Assembly: GCA_023014485.1 (NCBI GenBank) | Contig: JAJOZX010000925.1 | Location: forward strand, 56,001 to 120,000 | Source: Bathynomus jamesi | Taxonomy: Eukaryota; Arthropoda; Malacostraca; Isopoda; Cirolanidae | DNA length: 64,000 nt | Direction of reading: 5' to 3' | Shown here: one piece after another, positions 10,200-35,622 of the stretch | Position numbering within the stretch: the stretch's first letter is position 1 | Layout: each line of letters starts with the position of its first letter | Made by a program: the position numbers and the translations under genes | The notes under the pieces: generated by a model | The model's database searches: none | Seen by the model: only the letters and a program-made list of their open reading frames with translations | Told to the model about the DNA's origin: nothing

Positions 10200-11012
10200 T
10201 TTAAAAACCAAAACTTAAGGGCAATATAGCCCTAGCCTAACTTAAATTGCAAAACCTAGGTCTGGGAAATAGCCCCTATGAATAAATAACTTAGCAGTGT
10301 GCCAAATAGTGACTTAACAAATAAAAATTAAAATCTGGAAACTAAATGAAACTTATGGACTAGTTAGAAACAGAAAGGGTAACATTCAACTGGTAACTTC
10401 ATTTGTGGTAAGTCTAAATTAATTTCAATGAATTTAGCTTAACCATAGTTAATAATTTGGCTGCTGACCAAATTTTAACCTTAAAACCACTGCAGCCTAC
10501 AGTGAAAAAGTCTGTAGCTATGTTGATAGTGTCTAAATGGGCCATTATTATTTCTATAATTACTGTGTCTATTTAAAGTAAACTTAGCCTTAATATTGCA
10601 CCTAAATAAAAATAATCTCATAAAATAAATTTTTCAATAAATTTTTCAATACCGTATTCCGTCATTTAAGATAATTGTTTATTTAGTGCTGGACAAAAGA
10701 ATATACCAACATCAAATTTTGTGATCATGAACCCAGAATTAAAACCGACCCAGTAATAGGCTATAATAACTATTTAAGAGAAGTGAGTTGTACTATCCCG
10801 ACGTAACTTAAATTAATCTAGCCTAAACTAACTAACCTTACCTAACGTAATCATGTGGAGAAAAAGAAATAAAAATAATGATTTGTTTAAGACAATGGTA
10901 AACATTATTTCCAACTTTGAATGCTAGCCTAGCCGGTTAGGCTACGATTGATCTATCTTAGTTCCGGTTAATTTCCGCATTTAAAAAAGGCCAAAATTGA
11001 ATTCTGCGCATA
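10200..11012. other. Unassigned AT-rich sequence
   Basis: Apart from the repeat copy at about 10213 there is no gene or family I recognise. Confidence 0.4.
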
Positions 11013-11020
11013 AAATTACT

Positions 11021-11223
11021 GGATCACCTGAAGATCAGGGCCCCCAGCCTTCTTTAGTTAGCTTTATAAGGCTAACTAACGAAAATATCACGACCTAACC
11101 TAACCAATCATCAAGGGCGTACAGTTGACCTAACGATTGGTTAGGTTAGGTCATGATATTTTCATTAGTTAGCCTTATAAGGCTAACTAAAGAAGGCCGG
11201 GGGCCCTGATCTTCAGGTGATCC
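11021..11223. mobile_element. Foldback MITE, GGATCACCTG ends
   Basis: A nearly perfect 203-bp palindrome: GGATCACCTGAAGATCAGGG arm, then TTAGTTAGC...GCTAACTAA, then the shared core, with the axis at the GGGCGTACAG side. Flanks AAATTACT and AAATTACC agree 7 of 8, consistent with an 8-bp target duplication. Confidence 0.85.
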
Positions 11224-11231
11224 AAATTACC

Positions 11232-12329
11232 TAAAAAATGTCTTTTTATTAAAAATCAGCAATGAATGAAACCGAGACGACCTTGTTTGTTGTTTGTCAC
11301 CTTATGAAGGTAACTCCTGTTCTAGGGTTTTAGACCTTCCCTCTTGAAGAGGTTAAAATATCCCCAAAAAATTTACACGTATAAGAACGTGTTTTCAGCT
11401 GCAAATATGTGCGCTGTCAAGTTCTGATCAGAACTTTTCTTGTTCCTGAAGATGGTTATGGTGGATGTGTGCATAGGATTCCTTGTTCAGAGTTTTGACT
11501 TAGTGATGAAACCTTAACGTCTTTCCATTTAAAAGGTTGTCAGCATAAGTTCACCATTCGTATTGGAGTTTTCCAATAAAGCTATTTTTCGACATCTATC
11601 GGAAAGGGATTAGAGAGTAGATTCGAATATAGTGAGGTTTCTTTGTGAAAACAATGATAAAGGTATCATTCGTTTTGTTGACGTGCCCTGTTGTAATCTC
11701 TCCAGTGGGTCAAGAGGTTGTTACGCTTTTTTTTTTTTTGGAACCCCCATCTTAACCGTTAGTTGTTGTTGTGGCTGTGGCATCTCTTTGTCTTTTGTTC
11801 TTCTTCGGAACTTCATTACGTATTTCCTGTCGTTGTGCATCTAGGTTGTGGATTTTACTTGGGTTCCTTCTTTTTAACTAGTGGTCCTTCGGCACCTTCT
11901 CTGCTGAAAATCGAGAGAACATTTACCATTTAGGAAAAGGAAAACACTTATTCTCTCTCTTTGTGTGTACATGCAAGGCCCGGGAGAGGAATTACGGTCT
12001 CTGGTGCTACTTTTGACTCCGGGCCCCTTTATCCCGACCACCTCCTTCTTTATCTTCCGCCCATGGTGCTTTGGCACTTTATGCATCCCCTCTCCCGGGC
12101 GCTGGGTACATGTATGACAGTACTGCACCGGAGCAGGTGCTGTGTAGAGGCCGGCTGCTGTGCCTCTATAAAGTTACATAGTCCTTTCTCATAATGGCTC
12201 TAGGTACGATGGCGTTGTCTCTGAGATTTGGTTATCATGAATTTAGTATTGGATAACAAATGTATTAGTGTATTTGCAATGTTCGCTTTTAATGAGACGG
12301 TTGACGAGTCTATTTCGGTAAAATATATA
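11232..12329. other. Unassigned, less AT-rich stretch
   Basis: Open frames of 70-84 codons overlap on both strands at 11632-12194 but show no splice context or domain. CCCGGGAGAGG and CTCTCCCGGGC near 11980 and 12090 are a short inverted pair. No gene is called. Confidence 0.4.
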
Positions 12330-12337
12330 TAAAAATA

Positions 12338-12538
12338 GGATCACCTGAAGATCAGGGTCCCCAGCCTTCTTTAGTTAGCCTTATAAGGCTAACTAACGAA
12401 AATATCACGAATTAACCTAACCAATCGTTAGGTCAACTGTACGCCCTTGACGATTGATTAGGTTAGGTCGTAATATTTTCGTTAGTTAGCCTTTAAGGCT
12501 AACTAACGAAGGCTGGGGCCCTGATCTTCAGGTGATCC
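12338..12538. mobile_element. Foldback MITE, GGATCACCTG ends
   Basis: Same structure as 11021-11223. The 8-bp flanks TAAAAATA (12330-12337 and 12539-12546) are identical: a perfect target duplication. Confidence 0.9.
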
Positions 12539-12744
12539 TAAAAATAAGTTGATTCCACTTCCTAATTTAAAAAGTTTTGTAATTTTTTAATTTGCTATCC
12601 CCCTCCCCCCATGCCCATTCCCAATTCGCAAGATTGTCGGCCGCAAAAAATCAAGCTTTTTCATGCTTCCCATACTAAATAACTTCAAATAGATTTATAA
12701 GCTAAAATTTACTGTAAAACTCGAGTTTTCAGAATGTAATAACA

Positions 12745-12945
12745 GGGTTGTTTAATCTTTATTGCAACATCTAAGTTCATATGATGGAGGAGACCTACAG
12801 CTTTACGTGGTGTCCGAACCACGGGTCGATACATAGTCCGGACACGGAGGACGGTCTCCCATCCAACTGTTATTCGACCCAATGTCCTTAACTTCGCTGA
12901 TCAACAGGAAACGGTGTTGCAACATTGGCTATGACGTAACCCACT
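12745..12945 (-). repeat. 5S-rRNA-derived SINE (SINE3 type)
   Basis: On the minus strand the head reads GAAGTTAAG, then a GGGTCG-like block, then TTGGATGGGAGACCGTCC: the internal promoter and helix region of 5S rRNA. The body GACCCGTGGTTCGGACACC and a tail ending in AACAACCC-like sequence follow. It is a retroposed copy, not a 5S gene: the 3' half of 5S is replaced by SINE body. Confidence 0.75.
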
Positions 12946-13647
12946 CGAGTTTGCAGTAATATTTTTCATCTGTTCTTTTACACTTTTTAGCCTGAGGCTT
13001 ATATAGGTTTGTCTGATTTTGCATTAGTGATAATTTATTGAGTTAAAGTAAATTTTTAGGTTTGATATGTTCTGAGTGTTTTTTTTAAAATTGGGTTTAG
13101 AATCCCAGCTGAGCCTTGAAAGGCCAAGCTCTGAAGGGCTACTTTAACTTGTAGCTTAGGTTAAACTAGTCTAAAACAAACTTTTTCGGACTTGGAGGTC
13201 CTATTCGGTCCTACCTCAGGGTTGCTGACTCGATGTAGACATACTTTAGATCTCAGTAGCATGAAATGAAAAAAAAGGGCACTATTTATGGTCTTCTTTC
13301 TAAACCTTGCAACAACAACACAACCTGCATCATTACACGATGCAACAATCTTTTATCTAAACAACCAAACTGAATTGAGAGCTCTCTATAAGACCACACG
13401 ATATCAGTGCCGCATTCTAAAAACGAGTAGAAAGGACGCTGCCAGTGCCCAAATATTGCTGCCACGAGAGCCCAAAAATACTAAACCTCTAAATTAAGTG
13501 AATTTTTCACTAACTTTACAATTATGATATATATATATATATATTAGCCTGTACTTTCAGCGATCCTTTGCGGTACTGCGTTATGCGGTCCCGGTTTGGT
13601 AGTGCGGTAGTACCGCAGTACCGCAAAAAAAACCGCAAGTGCCCAGC

Positions 13648-13698
<51 letters not shown>

Positions 13699-13712
13699 CT
13701 TAATTTAATATA

Positions 13713-13924
13713 CAGGGTGTTTCAGGTCGACCCTAGAAATATGGAAAAGAAACATTTCATATTAGTTACGGAATTACTATGACAAACTTCAAATACCAAA
13801 TACAAACTAAAAAATTGGCGGAATTTGTAGTTTGTATTTGGTATTTGAAGTTTGTCATAGTAATTCCGTAACTAATATGAAGTGTTTCTTTTCCATGTTT
13901 CTAGGGTCGACCTAAAACACCCTG
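13713..13924. mobile_element. Mariner-type palindromic MITE
   Basis: CAGGGTGTTTCAGGTCGACC at the left and its complement at the right; TA precedes and follows. The arms are about 95 bp and almost perfect. It lies just beyond a (TA)n tract, the target type of this superfamily. Confidence 0.8.
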
Positions 13925-14065
13925 TATACAAGCAATGCTGCATTAATCAGTTTAGTTATCACATCACTTTGAGATAACAATGGCTCTTCTTTTTCTAGAT
14001 TTTCCAACATGAACTTTAGTCATTTTTTAACTTCTGTAAAGTTAGAGTTTTAGAGACGTGTTTAT

Positions 14066-14251
14066 GGGGTTGTTTAACCTCCTTCCTAACGGCAAACGTT
14101 ATATGATGGAGGGGGCCCACAGCTTTAAGTGGGATCCGAACCACGGATCGCTACATAGTCTGGACGCGGAGGACGGTCTCCCATCCAACTGTTACCCGAC
14201 CCAATGTCGCTTATCTTCGCTAATCGATGGGAATCGGTGTTTCGACATGGT
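14066..14251 (-). repeat. 5S-rRNA-derived SINE, best copy
   Basis: The minus strand reads GAAGATAAGCGACATTGGGT, then GTTGGATGGGAGACCGTCC, matching the 5S rRNA internal control region in order, then body and tail ending TTAAACAACCCC at 14066. It has the same orientation as the other three headed copies. Confidence 0.8.
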
Positions 14252-14259
14252 AATCCTAT

Positions 14260-15055
14260 AATTTTGATATACCAGTCTCGTAATATTAACATTGATATTA
14301 TTACTAAAAGTAGAAATAAAACGCATCCTGAAATCATATATATTTTAAAATTAAAAATAATAATACAGCTAAATATTGCACTGTCAAATGCCCAACAATA
14401 ACGCCTTAGTCAGTAATTTAAAAATTAAAAACTTCGAAAATAAATTACGATCTATGAATACATTTTTTTAAATTTTTAAAATTTTTAATTTTACATCTTT
14501 AGCCTCATGGTTTCAGTTACCGTAGCCCAGCTCCCTGTACTTGAAGATCACGTATTTATTTAACTATAGGTACACTTAAACTAAATTATATCCTAATTTA
14601 ATAATGATCATAAAATGGAGGAGGGGGGAAAGACTTAGTATATTGTGAACAAATATACAAAATATTTTTTTGTGTTGGGTGTATATAGGTCTATACACTC
14701 CGTATTCATTGATTCCATTGATCCATTTTAAAATGAATCAGCCATTTTTGTATGATGGTTTTTATTTTAATCAAAAGCTGTTTCTTTTCAGAATTTCTAT
14801 AAAGTATTTATATAAAAGTTAAGTTTGGTGCAAACACAGTATTATTAATTATTATTATTATTATTAATAATAGAGAAATACAAATTTTGATTATAAAAGT
14901 GATGCGTTCTTACTAGTCTTTATTGTAAGTTATAGAATTTGTAAGAATCTTTATTTCGGATAAAATTACGTGAGTATTTGAGTTAAACTAATTGTTCTCT
15001 AAAATTAACTTAATTACCGGTAAAAATTAATGCCATTAAAAACAAAACCAATAAT
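14260..15055. other. Intergenic, unassigned
   Basis: AT-rich; (ATT)n near 14845-14870. Lies downstream of the Ig gene's 3' end. Confidence 0.4.
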
Positions 15056-15058
15056 GAT

Positions 15059-15064
15059 TTTATT
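15059..15064 (-). terminator. Poly(A) signal AATAAA of the Ig gene
   Basis: The complement reads AATAAA about 60 bp after the stop codon at 15122. Confidence 0.55.
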
Positions 15065-15121
15065 AGTTTTGATTTGGTTTCTATTTAGGCCGCCCGATTT
15101 TCTTGTTCAGCCTTTCGATTC

Positions 15122-28795
<13,674 letters not shown>

Positions 28796-28811
28796 GCTTC
28801 TCCGTCGGTAA

Positions 28812-28818
28812 CTAGACG
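28812..28818 (-). promoter_or_regulatory. Possible initiator of the Ig gene
   Basis: The minus strand reads TTCAGTTCG about 20 bp upstream of the ATG, close to the arthropod initiator TCAGTY. No TATA box is obvious. An upstream non-coding exon cannot be excluded. Confidence 0.25.
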
Positions 28819-29167
28819 CGAACTGAATAAAAGTTTTGGGGGACCCACGATTTAGGCGTAAAATATTCGTACCTTGTCGTCTTTCTTTTGTCGTAATGTT
28901 TTTGTCTGTTTTACGATATTCAAAAGGATATTAACGTCTATTTTATTGAACTTTCTTTACGTTGTTAATTTTCGTCTTTTCGTTTTGTGTTGTATTGAGG
29001 TTTTTGGGGTTTGAGGTTGTTTTTTTTATTATTATAACTTAAATTTGTGGTGAAAAAAGTGGTTTTAAAAAAAGAAAAATTGCTTTTTAAGTTTTGGGTT
29101 ATATATATATATATATATATACACACACATTTAACTGCAATGACCACGCAGTATATTAATGTATAGA

Positions 29168-29543
29168 AACGACGTAAGTATAGAGGAGCGTTCTGCACAC
29201 GAGGAAGAGAAATAACGAACAAATGAAAAATGAGGTGACCGCCCGGGAATCGAACCCAGGATCTTCCGATTGCCGGTCAGATATGCTATCCACTACACCA
29301 CGGGCCTCGATCAGTCAGAAGTCGTAATTCTCATACATAGGGCAGAATATGTACATTTAACTGCAATGACCACGCAGTATGAGAATTACGACTTCTGACT
29401 GATCGAGGCCCGTGGTGTAGTGGATAGCATATCTGACCGGCAATCGGAAGATCCTGGGTTCGATTCCCGGGCGGTCACCTCATTTTTCATGTATTCGTTA
29501 TTTCTCTTCCTCGTGTGCAGAACGCTCCTCTATACTTACGTCG

Positions 29544-29546
<3 letters not shown>
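29168..29546. mobile_element. tRNA-headed palindrome (copy 2)
   Basis: Two 169-bp arms (29168-29336, 29378-29546) are almost exact inverted copies with a 41-bp spacer. Each arm contains one whole tRNA-like head: minus strand 29235-29308, plus strand 29405-29480. Box A TGGTGTAGTGGATAGC and box B GGGTTCGATTCCC are intact. The 7-nt loop is CCGGCAA, with C instead of T at position 33, so a decoding tRNA is unlikely. Confidence 0.85.

Positions 29547-29586
<40 letters not shown>
29547..29586. repeat. (TA)n microsatellite
   Basis: TA repeat between two foldbacks. Confidence 0.85.
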
Positions 29587-29588
<2 letters not shown>

Positions 29589-29589
29589 G

Positions 29590-30085
29590 AATGAACTCAC
29601 AGACCGTGCGTGGAACAAGGGACTCTTCTAGGAAAATTAAATCCACTATAGTCCGAATAAGTAATGGTAAATGACAAATACTATAGTTTTTCTTTTTTCA
29701 TGATGCTAGCCCGACGTGGGCAACGGGTCACTCGCAAAGAAGTCCCTCTAAAAATATAATAGTTACCCCTTTTTCTTTGATGTATTTAATCTGACGTGAA
29801 GGCAGCGAGTCTTTTGCTTATATTGAGGTTCTAAATGTAGCTGGGCTAGGCTGCTTTAAACCCTAGATCCTCTTCCAAAGCTAGATCCTATCTGCTTTGC
29901 AGATAGCTAGCTGGTGAGGGAAGCTATATTTTTGGGATCTCTTTGCGAGTGACCCGTTGCTCACGTCGGGCTAGCATCATGAAAAAAGAAAAAACTATAG
30001 TATTTGTCATTTACCATTATTTTTTCGGACTATAGTGGATTCAATTTTCCGAGAAGAGTTCCTTGTTCCATGCACGGTCTGTGTG
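29590..30085. mobile_element. Foldback element, GACCGTGC ends
   Basis: Arms 29590-29745 and 29930-30085, about 155 bp, contain GATGCTAGCCCGACGTGGGC and complement. The outer end (GCACGGTCTGTGTGTATCAT) reappears alone at about 59003. Lies between two tRNA-headed palindromes. Confidence 0.75.
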
Positions 30086-30120
30086 TATCATATATATATA
30101 TAATATATATATATATAAAA

Positions 30121-30388
30121 TGACGCTTGTATAGAAGAACATTCCGCGCAAGATGAGGAGGGAGAACGAACAAATGAAAAAATGAGGTAACCACCCGGGA
30201 ATCGAACCCGGGATCTTCCGATTGCCGGTCAGATATGATCTGATCGAGTGAGGCCCATGGTGTAGTGGTTATCATATCTGACCGGCAATCGGAAGATCCC
30301 GGGTTCGATTCCCGGGTGGTTACCTCATTTTTTCATTTGTTCGTTCTCCCTCCTCATCTTGCGTGGAATGTTCTTCTATACAAGCGTC
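30121..30388. mobile_element. tRNA-headed palindrome (copy 3)
   Basis: Arms 30121-30238 and 30271-30388, 118 bp, nearly exact. The plus strand has a full tRNA-like head (about 30253-30335, CCCGGGTTCGATTCCCGGG); the minus arm holds only its 3' half, so the axis falls within the tRNA-like head. Confidence 0.85.
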
Positions 30389-30555
30389 ATTCTTTACGTT
30401 AATTATACTGTGTGTTGTTTGCAGTTGAAATGTATATATATATACATATATATACACACACACACGCACACACACTGTTTATAGGCTTGACAATTTGTAA
30501 TGTAAATAACAACTATTTGTTGTTTGAGTATATGTGGGTTTGAAAACTTTACTAT

Positions 30556-30813
30556 GGTACTTTCCTGTTATCCCAGACCCCAGACTTTTTGCCGAAAATA
30601 TCACAAGTTAACCTAACCAATTGTCAAGGGCATACATTTGACCTAACAGGAACGCACCGGTTTTTCTGTTATTATTATTAATAATCTTTTAAAGTCTCAT
30701 TATGGACATACAAGAAATACGGTTAGGTCAACTGTATGCCCTTCACAATTGGTTAGGTTAAGTTTTGATATTTTCGGCAAAAAGTCTGGGGTCCGGGATA
30801 ACAGGAAAGTACC
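30556..30813. mobile_element. Foldback MITE, GGTACTTTCC ends
   Basis: Ends GGTACTTTCCTGTTATCCC and complement; the inner part is the shared TTAGG-rich core. Flanks TTTACTAT and TTTATTAT agree 7 of 8. The outer arms are unrelated to those of 11021 or 20898. Confidence 0.8.
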
Positions 30814-30821
30814 TTTATTAT

Positions 30822-31258
30822 TATTATTATAACTTAATTGAAGCTTTGACATATCACAAATTCAACTTTATGGCGTATTTTATGAATCTTTAGACCGAAA
30901 AGAGGTGGTGTTAATAATGTTAAATTAAATATAGTGAACAATTTTATTTTTCATCAAATTTTTATATATTTTTTATTTATTTTTTTAGAATACCTTTTTT
31001 TTTTCGAATTTTATAATTATTTCCGGAAGTTTCGTTCAGAATTTTTTTTTTTTTTTTTCAATGGTGAATTCACGGTTATTTGAAATAATTTAAGTCTTTT
31101 ATTCCAAAAGTTTTTGTATTCAGTTTTTAAAGTTTTTTTTTAGACTATAAAACTGTTTTAAAAAAGAAGTGCGGGTTTTCTGCACCCCCCCCCCAATTCT
31201 TCAAAAAAATCCTTTCGCACTTCTCTTCCAAAATTTATTTACTTTTTACACGTTTAAT
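30822..31258. other. Unassigned AT-rich sequence
   Basis: T-runs and a C-run near 31185; no gene seen. Confidence 0.4.
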
Positions 31259-31261
31259 ATA

Positions 31262-31644
31262 CAGGGTGTTCATAAAAGATCTGAACGATTTCAATCTTTA
31301 TTAATGTGATAACCCAATAACATACAAAGAAACAAGTTTGTTCATGTGACTTCGTACAGCTAAAAGTTTTACATATTTTTTAATAAATTTCAACATGCGC
31401 GCCATTGGTCGCCCGTACAACATCCAATCGATATTCAATTTCTCGCCATGTGCGTTCAAGCATTCCAGCATCGACCATCGCTACTGCATCCCTGATCCTG
31501 ATTCGTAGTTCATGGATGTTGACAACCTTGGTCTTGTACATAAAAAAAACTTTATTAGTTGTTCTATCGCTTACACATGCTTTATATCTTATTTAGTATG
31601 AAAAATATTAACGAGTCAAATCGTTCGGATCTTTTATGAACGCC

Positions 31645-31647
<3 letters not shown>
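31262..31647 (-). mobile_element. Deleted mariner-type element
   Basis: Ends CAGGGTGTTCATAAAAGATC and CAGGGCGTTCATAAAAGATC (complement), flanked by TA. The minus strand 31536-31380 encodes only the transposase C terminus (VAMVDAGMLERTWREIEYRL, then NGAHVEIY and stop). Non-autonomous. Confidence 0.75.
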
Positions 31648-31720
<73 letters not shown>

Positions 31721-31722
31721 GA
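31648..31722. repeat. (TA)n(CA)n microsatellite
   Basis: Long TA tract, then CA; the element above ends at its border. Confidence 0.9.
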
Positions 31723-31724
31723 GT

Positions 31725-33234
31725 GTATATATACATTTTTTATTTTTTATTTTTTTACTCTTTACCAAACGATCAAAAGATTTGTCGTAGAAAAATTTGC
31801 TATGAGTTTTTTACATAATGAAATACACTGCGAACATTAATTGAATATGAGCTTCTTTCTATTTTCTTGTAACTTCCACTGTTGGCTTTCAATTTTAAGA
31901 AAGTACCTTTTCGCTTTAATGTATCATCTTGTTAAGATGCTTTCGAGAGCAATAAAGTAAACGATTATTATTATTATTATATTCATATTACGGTAAAGTT
32001 TCGTCCACTTACAATGCGAACATCATAGACGCAAAAGAAGAAATAGAAAATTTTATAAGGATATTTATTTAGAATATTCTAATTTGAAATTATAAGTAGG
32101 ACATACGAATATGCAAACTTTTCTTAAAATAATTTTTTTTTCCCATTAATTTGTGTCCCCAACTTATTACTTCTATTGAACTTGAGGTATTAATCAACCC
32201 TATACGAGTATAAATAGCGGCCCAAATCTCTGTCTCAGTAAATCAAATTATAAATGACATTTCTCTTCTTACAATTAGGCCTGTATTCTATTTCCTACTT
32301 ATTTCTGAAAAGAAATTCCAGCGAAATATCGTTATGTCATTCTGAGAATGAAAAGAAAAACAACAACCTAATCTTCCTCTGTGTGTGTGTGGTGTGTGTG
32401 TGTGTGTGTGTGTGTTTAAAAAAGATCTATAATTAACCAATGAATCATGAAACAATGGTTTCTTCCAATTTAGTTCATCCTCTTCTCGCTTTGTAACTCG
32501 CGGCCATTTGTCATTTTTTCATAAATGGAGCCCCGTACCGGTATATACAAACAACCTAAAATGGCGGCATTAAAAAATTACACAAATTAATCTCGAATAT
32601 TATAAAGAAAAATTTCAATTATTGGTTTTGTTTTTCGAAGTGAAAATCGTAATGGCAGGGTAAGTACGGATTGAGGATCAAAGTTTATGAAATATTTACT
32701 CGCATCCACGTTTTGAGCAATACAACGAGCACTAAAATACAGTTTTGATCAAATACACGCCACGCGCCTCCAAACAATATATTTACTCTGTTATAAGTAT
32801 CATTACATTAAGTTATATAGTGAAATTTTATCCAAGGGTGTTTGATATCCGTAAACCGTACAGTTTCGGAAAAAAATTCGTCTATACAAACGTGAAATTT
32901 ATGAAACGCATAAAAAAGTTACAAATTGATAATATTTTAGTTTGATATATTGTTTAGGTGACACTAATAAATTTCTAAAAACTAATTTTTGTTTTTTAAA
33001 ATTCAGTTTTTATAGGCGAACTTTTTTCTGAAACTGCAAAACAACAGAGACTAAATACATTGTCTGGAGAAAAGAATGAGAAAAATTTCATATCTTTACT
33101 CTGAAATCCAACTCAAAAAAAAAATTTAATTATAATATACGGTTAATTCATTATCATTACTTTTTACAAAGAAAATTAAACCAGAATGAAAGACTAGTTA
33201 ATTTATTCATTATCCCAAGAGATAAGATGATGAA

Positions 33235-33235
<1 letters not shown>
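31725..33235. other. Intergenic, unassigned
   Basis: AT-rich with a (GT)n tract at 32383-32415. No gene or repeat family recognised. Confidence 0.4.

Positions 33236-33236
<1 letters not shown>

Positions 33237-33281
<45 letters not shown>
33237..33281. repeat. (CA)n microsatellite
   Basis: Uninterrupted CA repeat. Confidence 0.9.
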
Positions 33282-33282
<1 letters not shown>

Positions 33283-33285
<3 letters not shown>

Positions 33286-33719
33286 GGTATCCAAACATTT
33301 CGTTAAATATGAATTTGTTCCAACGTTATAGTCATTTCAAATGATTAATTTCTATATATATCACGAATAGTTACTTTGCTAAACATTGGAGTCAACGTTT
33401 TGGTAAGCATCTTGTTTTACAAAACCGGCTATAAATGCTTTAAATATTTAGATTTGTCCCAACTTTGTGGAGCTCCAAAAAGTTGCTTTTGTAATCTTTC
33501 CATTTATAAAACTTAGTTTTTTTTTCCAAATCGTCACATTTCTGTTTAAAAAAATCTAAATATATGAAACATTCAGCCGGCCGTAAAACCACATGCTTAC
33601 CAAAACGTTGACTCCAAATGGCCACGAAAATAATTAGTAAAATAGCTAAAAATTAGTCATTTTAAATCACTAGAAAGTTGGGACAGTCATATTTAGCGAA
33701 ATATTTAGACACCTTTAAA
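33283..33719. mobile_element. Tc1/mariner-like foldback
   Basis: Outer ends AAAGGTATCCAAACATTTCG and the complement of AAAGGTGTCTAAATATTTCG. Inner arms 33388-33456 and 33552-33617 contain GGAGTCAACGTTTTGGTAAG and its complement. No coding region. Confidence 0.65.
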
Positions 33720-33782
33720 ATGTAGATACATACATTAATAGATAGACTCTAATTTGAATATATATATATATATATATATATT

Positions 33783-35040
33783 TTATGGAGGAAGGAGAGA
33801 TCAAGGGCAAATGCCCGCAAAAGGGCACCCCCCCCCCCCTTTGGAAGAAGAAGAGATCCAAAATCAAGTTCCAGGGTTTTCGAGACGCCTGGACAATCTG
33901 CGTTTCAAAGATTGGAGGTCATAGACAGGGTGAAAGATGGATTGAGGAAGATTGTTTCAGAGGTTCATCGGTTGAGTAGATGAAAGAGTGAAAATACTGT
34001 TTAACCCTTGCTTTAGAGCAGGGGTTCCCAAATTGTGTTCCGCGGAACACTTCTCACGGTATACAAGTGTTCCGCGGAACACCAATTTGGGAACCCCTGC
34101 TTTAGAGAGTTGGACAGAAAAGGAATGAGAATGTGCCGAAAGTCTGGTACTGCGGGTTCTCCTTAAAGGAGGAGGCATACAGTTGGAGAGTTCAGAAGAA
34201 CAGTGTTCATTATAATAGCGTTAGTAAAGAGATAGTGAGATAACATTGCGGCGAGGAGAGAGGGCTTGAAGACAGTCAGTAAGAGGCGGGGAATTGATGA
34301 AACGAAAAGCCTTTGATCCCATCCGGTCAAGTACAGTTGTGTGGGTTGAGCCACACTACATATAAGAAGCGTACTCTATATAGACAGGGACGGACGAGTC
34401 CCCTGTACAGAAACAACAAATGAACGAGGTTGAAGAAACTGTGAACCGGTACAACACACCTAACCTCTTAGAAGCTGTTTTACAAAGAGAGTATATGTGA
34501 TCTTTCCAGGAAAGAGCAGAGGAAAGGAAACGCCAAGAATGTTAAGGGAAGAAGAAAGATTGAATTGCATATTGTTGAAGGTGAGGGGATAGTTGTGGAA
34601 GATGGAGTAGACAGATGGAAGAACTGAGTTTCTGGAGTATTGAAAGCTACAAGGTTTTTCTGCCCCAATCAGGGATAGTAGAAAGATTAGAGGTCAGGTG
34701 TACCACAGCCATTCTACACGAAGCATGGAGTGACTGTTGAGAGAGACGCTTTGTGAAACGGGTGGAGAAGTGAAGCGTGGAATCATCGGCATAGCAGTAG
34801 ATAGGACAGGAAGTGCGGCTTAAGAGATTATTGATAAATAAAAGGAAAAGAGTGGGTGACAGGAGAGAACCCTGAGGAAAACCACTATTAATAGATTTAG
34901 GAGAAGAACAGTGGCCATCTACAACTACAGCTATAGATCGGCCAGAAAGGAAATTAGAGATGAAGGCACAGATAGAAGAATAGAAACCGAAGGAGGGTAG
35001 TTTGGAAATTAAGGATTCGTGCTACATCTCTATCAGAAAG
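33783..35040 (-). mobile_element. Jockey-like LINE, 3' fragment (copy 2)
   Basis: The minus strand reads ESLISKLPSFGFYSS, FLSGRSIAVVVDGHC, SGFPQGSLLSPTLFLLFIN, YCYADDSTLHFSTRFTKR: reverse transcriptase core with the YADD active site kept. Downstream frames are broken. Interrupted by the hAT MITE at 34019-34099. The 3' end is GC-rich, close to a (TA)n tract. Confidence 0.8.
34019..34099. mobile_element. 81-bp palindromic hAT MITE inside a LINE
   Basis: CAGGGGTTCCCAAATTGTG and complement; arms contain GTTCCGCGGAACAC. The 8-bp duplication CTTTAGAG (34011-34018 and 34100-34107) is exact. LINE copy 3 shows the uninterrupted site. Confidence 0.92.
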
Positions 35041-35226
35041 TTTTGATATGTCTTTGATATTTGGAATAATTAAAAAAGTTATTTATTTTGAACGCCCCTC
35101 CCCCCCCCCCCCCCCCCCGGACTTTATAACAACCCTGTATATATCTTGTTTCATTAATTTATTTATCACTCGATTTATAATGAAGACTTTTCATGATTGT
35201 TTACATTCTTTAATGAATACTTAATA

Positions 35227-35230
<4 letters not shown>

Positions 35231-35283
<53 letters not shown>
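35231..35283. repeat. (CA)n microsatellite
   Basis: Just upstream, 35181-35214 repeats part of the Penelope end (GAAGACTTTTCATG). Confidence 0.9.
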
Positions 35284-35290
<7 letters not shown>

Positions 35291-35530
35291 AATATGAAAA
35301 CTGCCACAGAATCATTTATTTTCTTCTGTACGATATCTGTTCTTACAATTTTGGTTGGTTCGTTCGTCTGTATGCGTTTTCCGGCGTGAGGTTGTCTCCT
35401 TCCTTTTCTTTGTTAAAGCGTGGTTTAAATGAATTCTACTTAAAATAGCTGTCGTTAATATAATTGCTACAATTACTTTAAATGGATGTTTAGGCCAGTG
35501 AACCCCGTCACTTCATAATTAAACCAGCAA

Positions 35531-35536
<6 letters not shown>

Positions 35537-35618
<82 letters not shown>
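35537..35618. repeat. (TC)n(TA)n compound microsatellite
   Basis: About 42 bp TC, then about 40 bp TA, directly before a tRNA-like head. Confidence 0.9.

Positions 35619-35621
<3 letters not shown>

Positions 35622-35622
<1 letters not shown>

Noticed and set aside
11632..12194. Small genes in the GC-richer stretch
   Set aside because: Short frames on both strands with no domain, no splice context and no poly(A) signal in a matching position.
14066..14251. A 5S rRNA gene
   Set aside because: Only the 5' part of 5S is present and it continues into a repeated body and tail; four similar copies exist.
29235..29480. Functional tRNA genes
   Set aside because: Boxes A and B are good, but the acceptor stem does not pair properly, position 33 is C rather than T, and the unit is embedded in a repeated palindrome. 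Called SINE-like.
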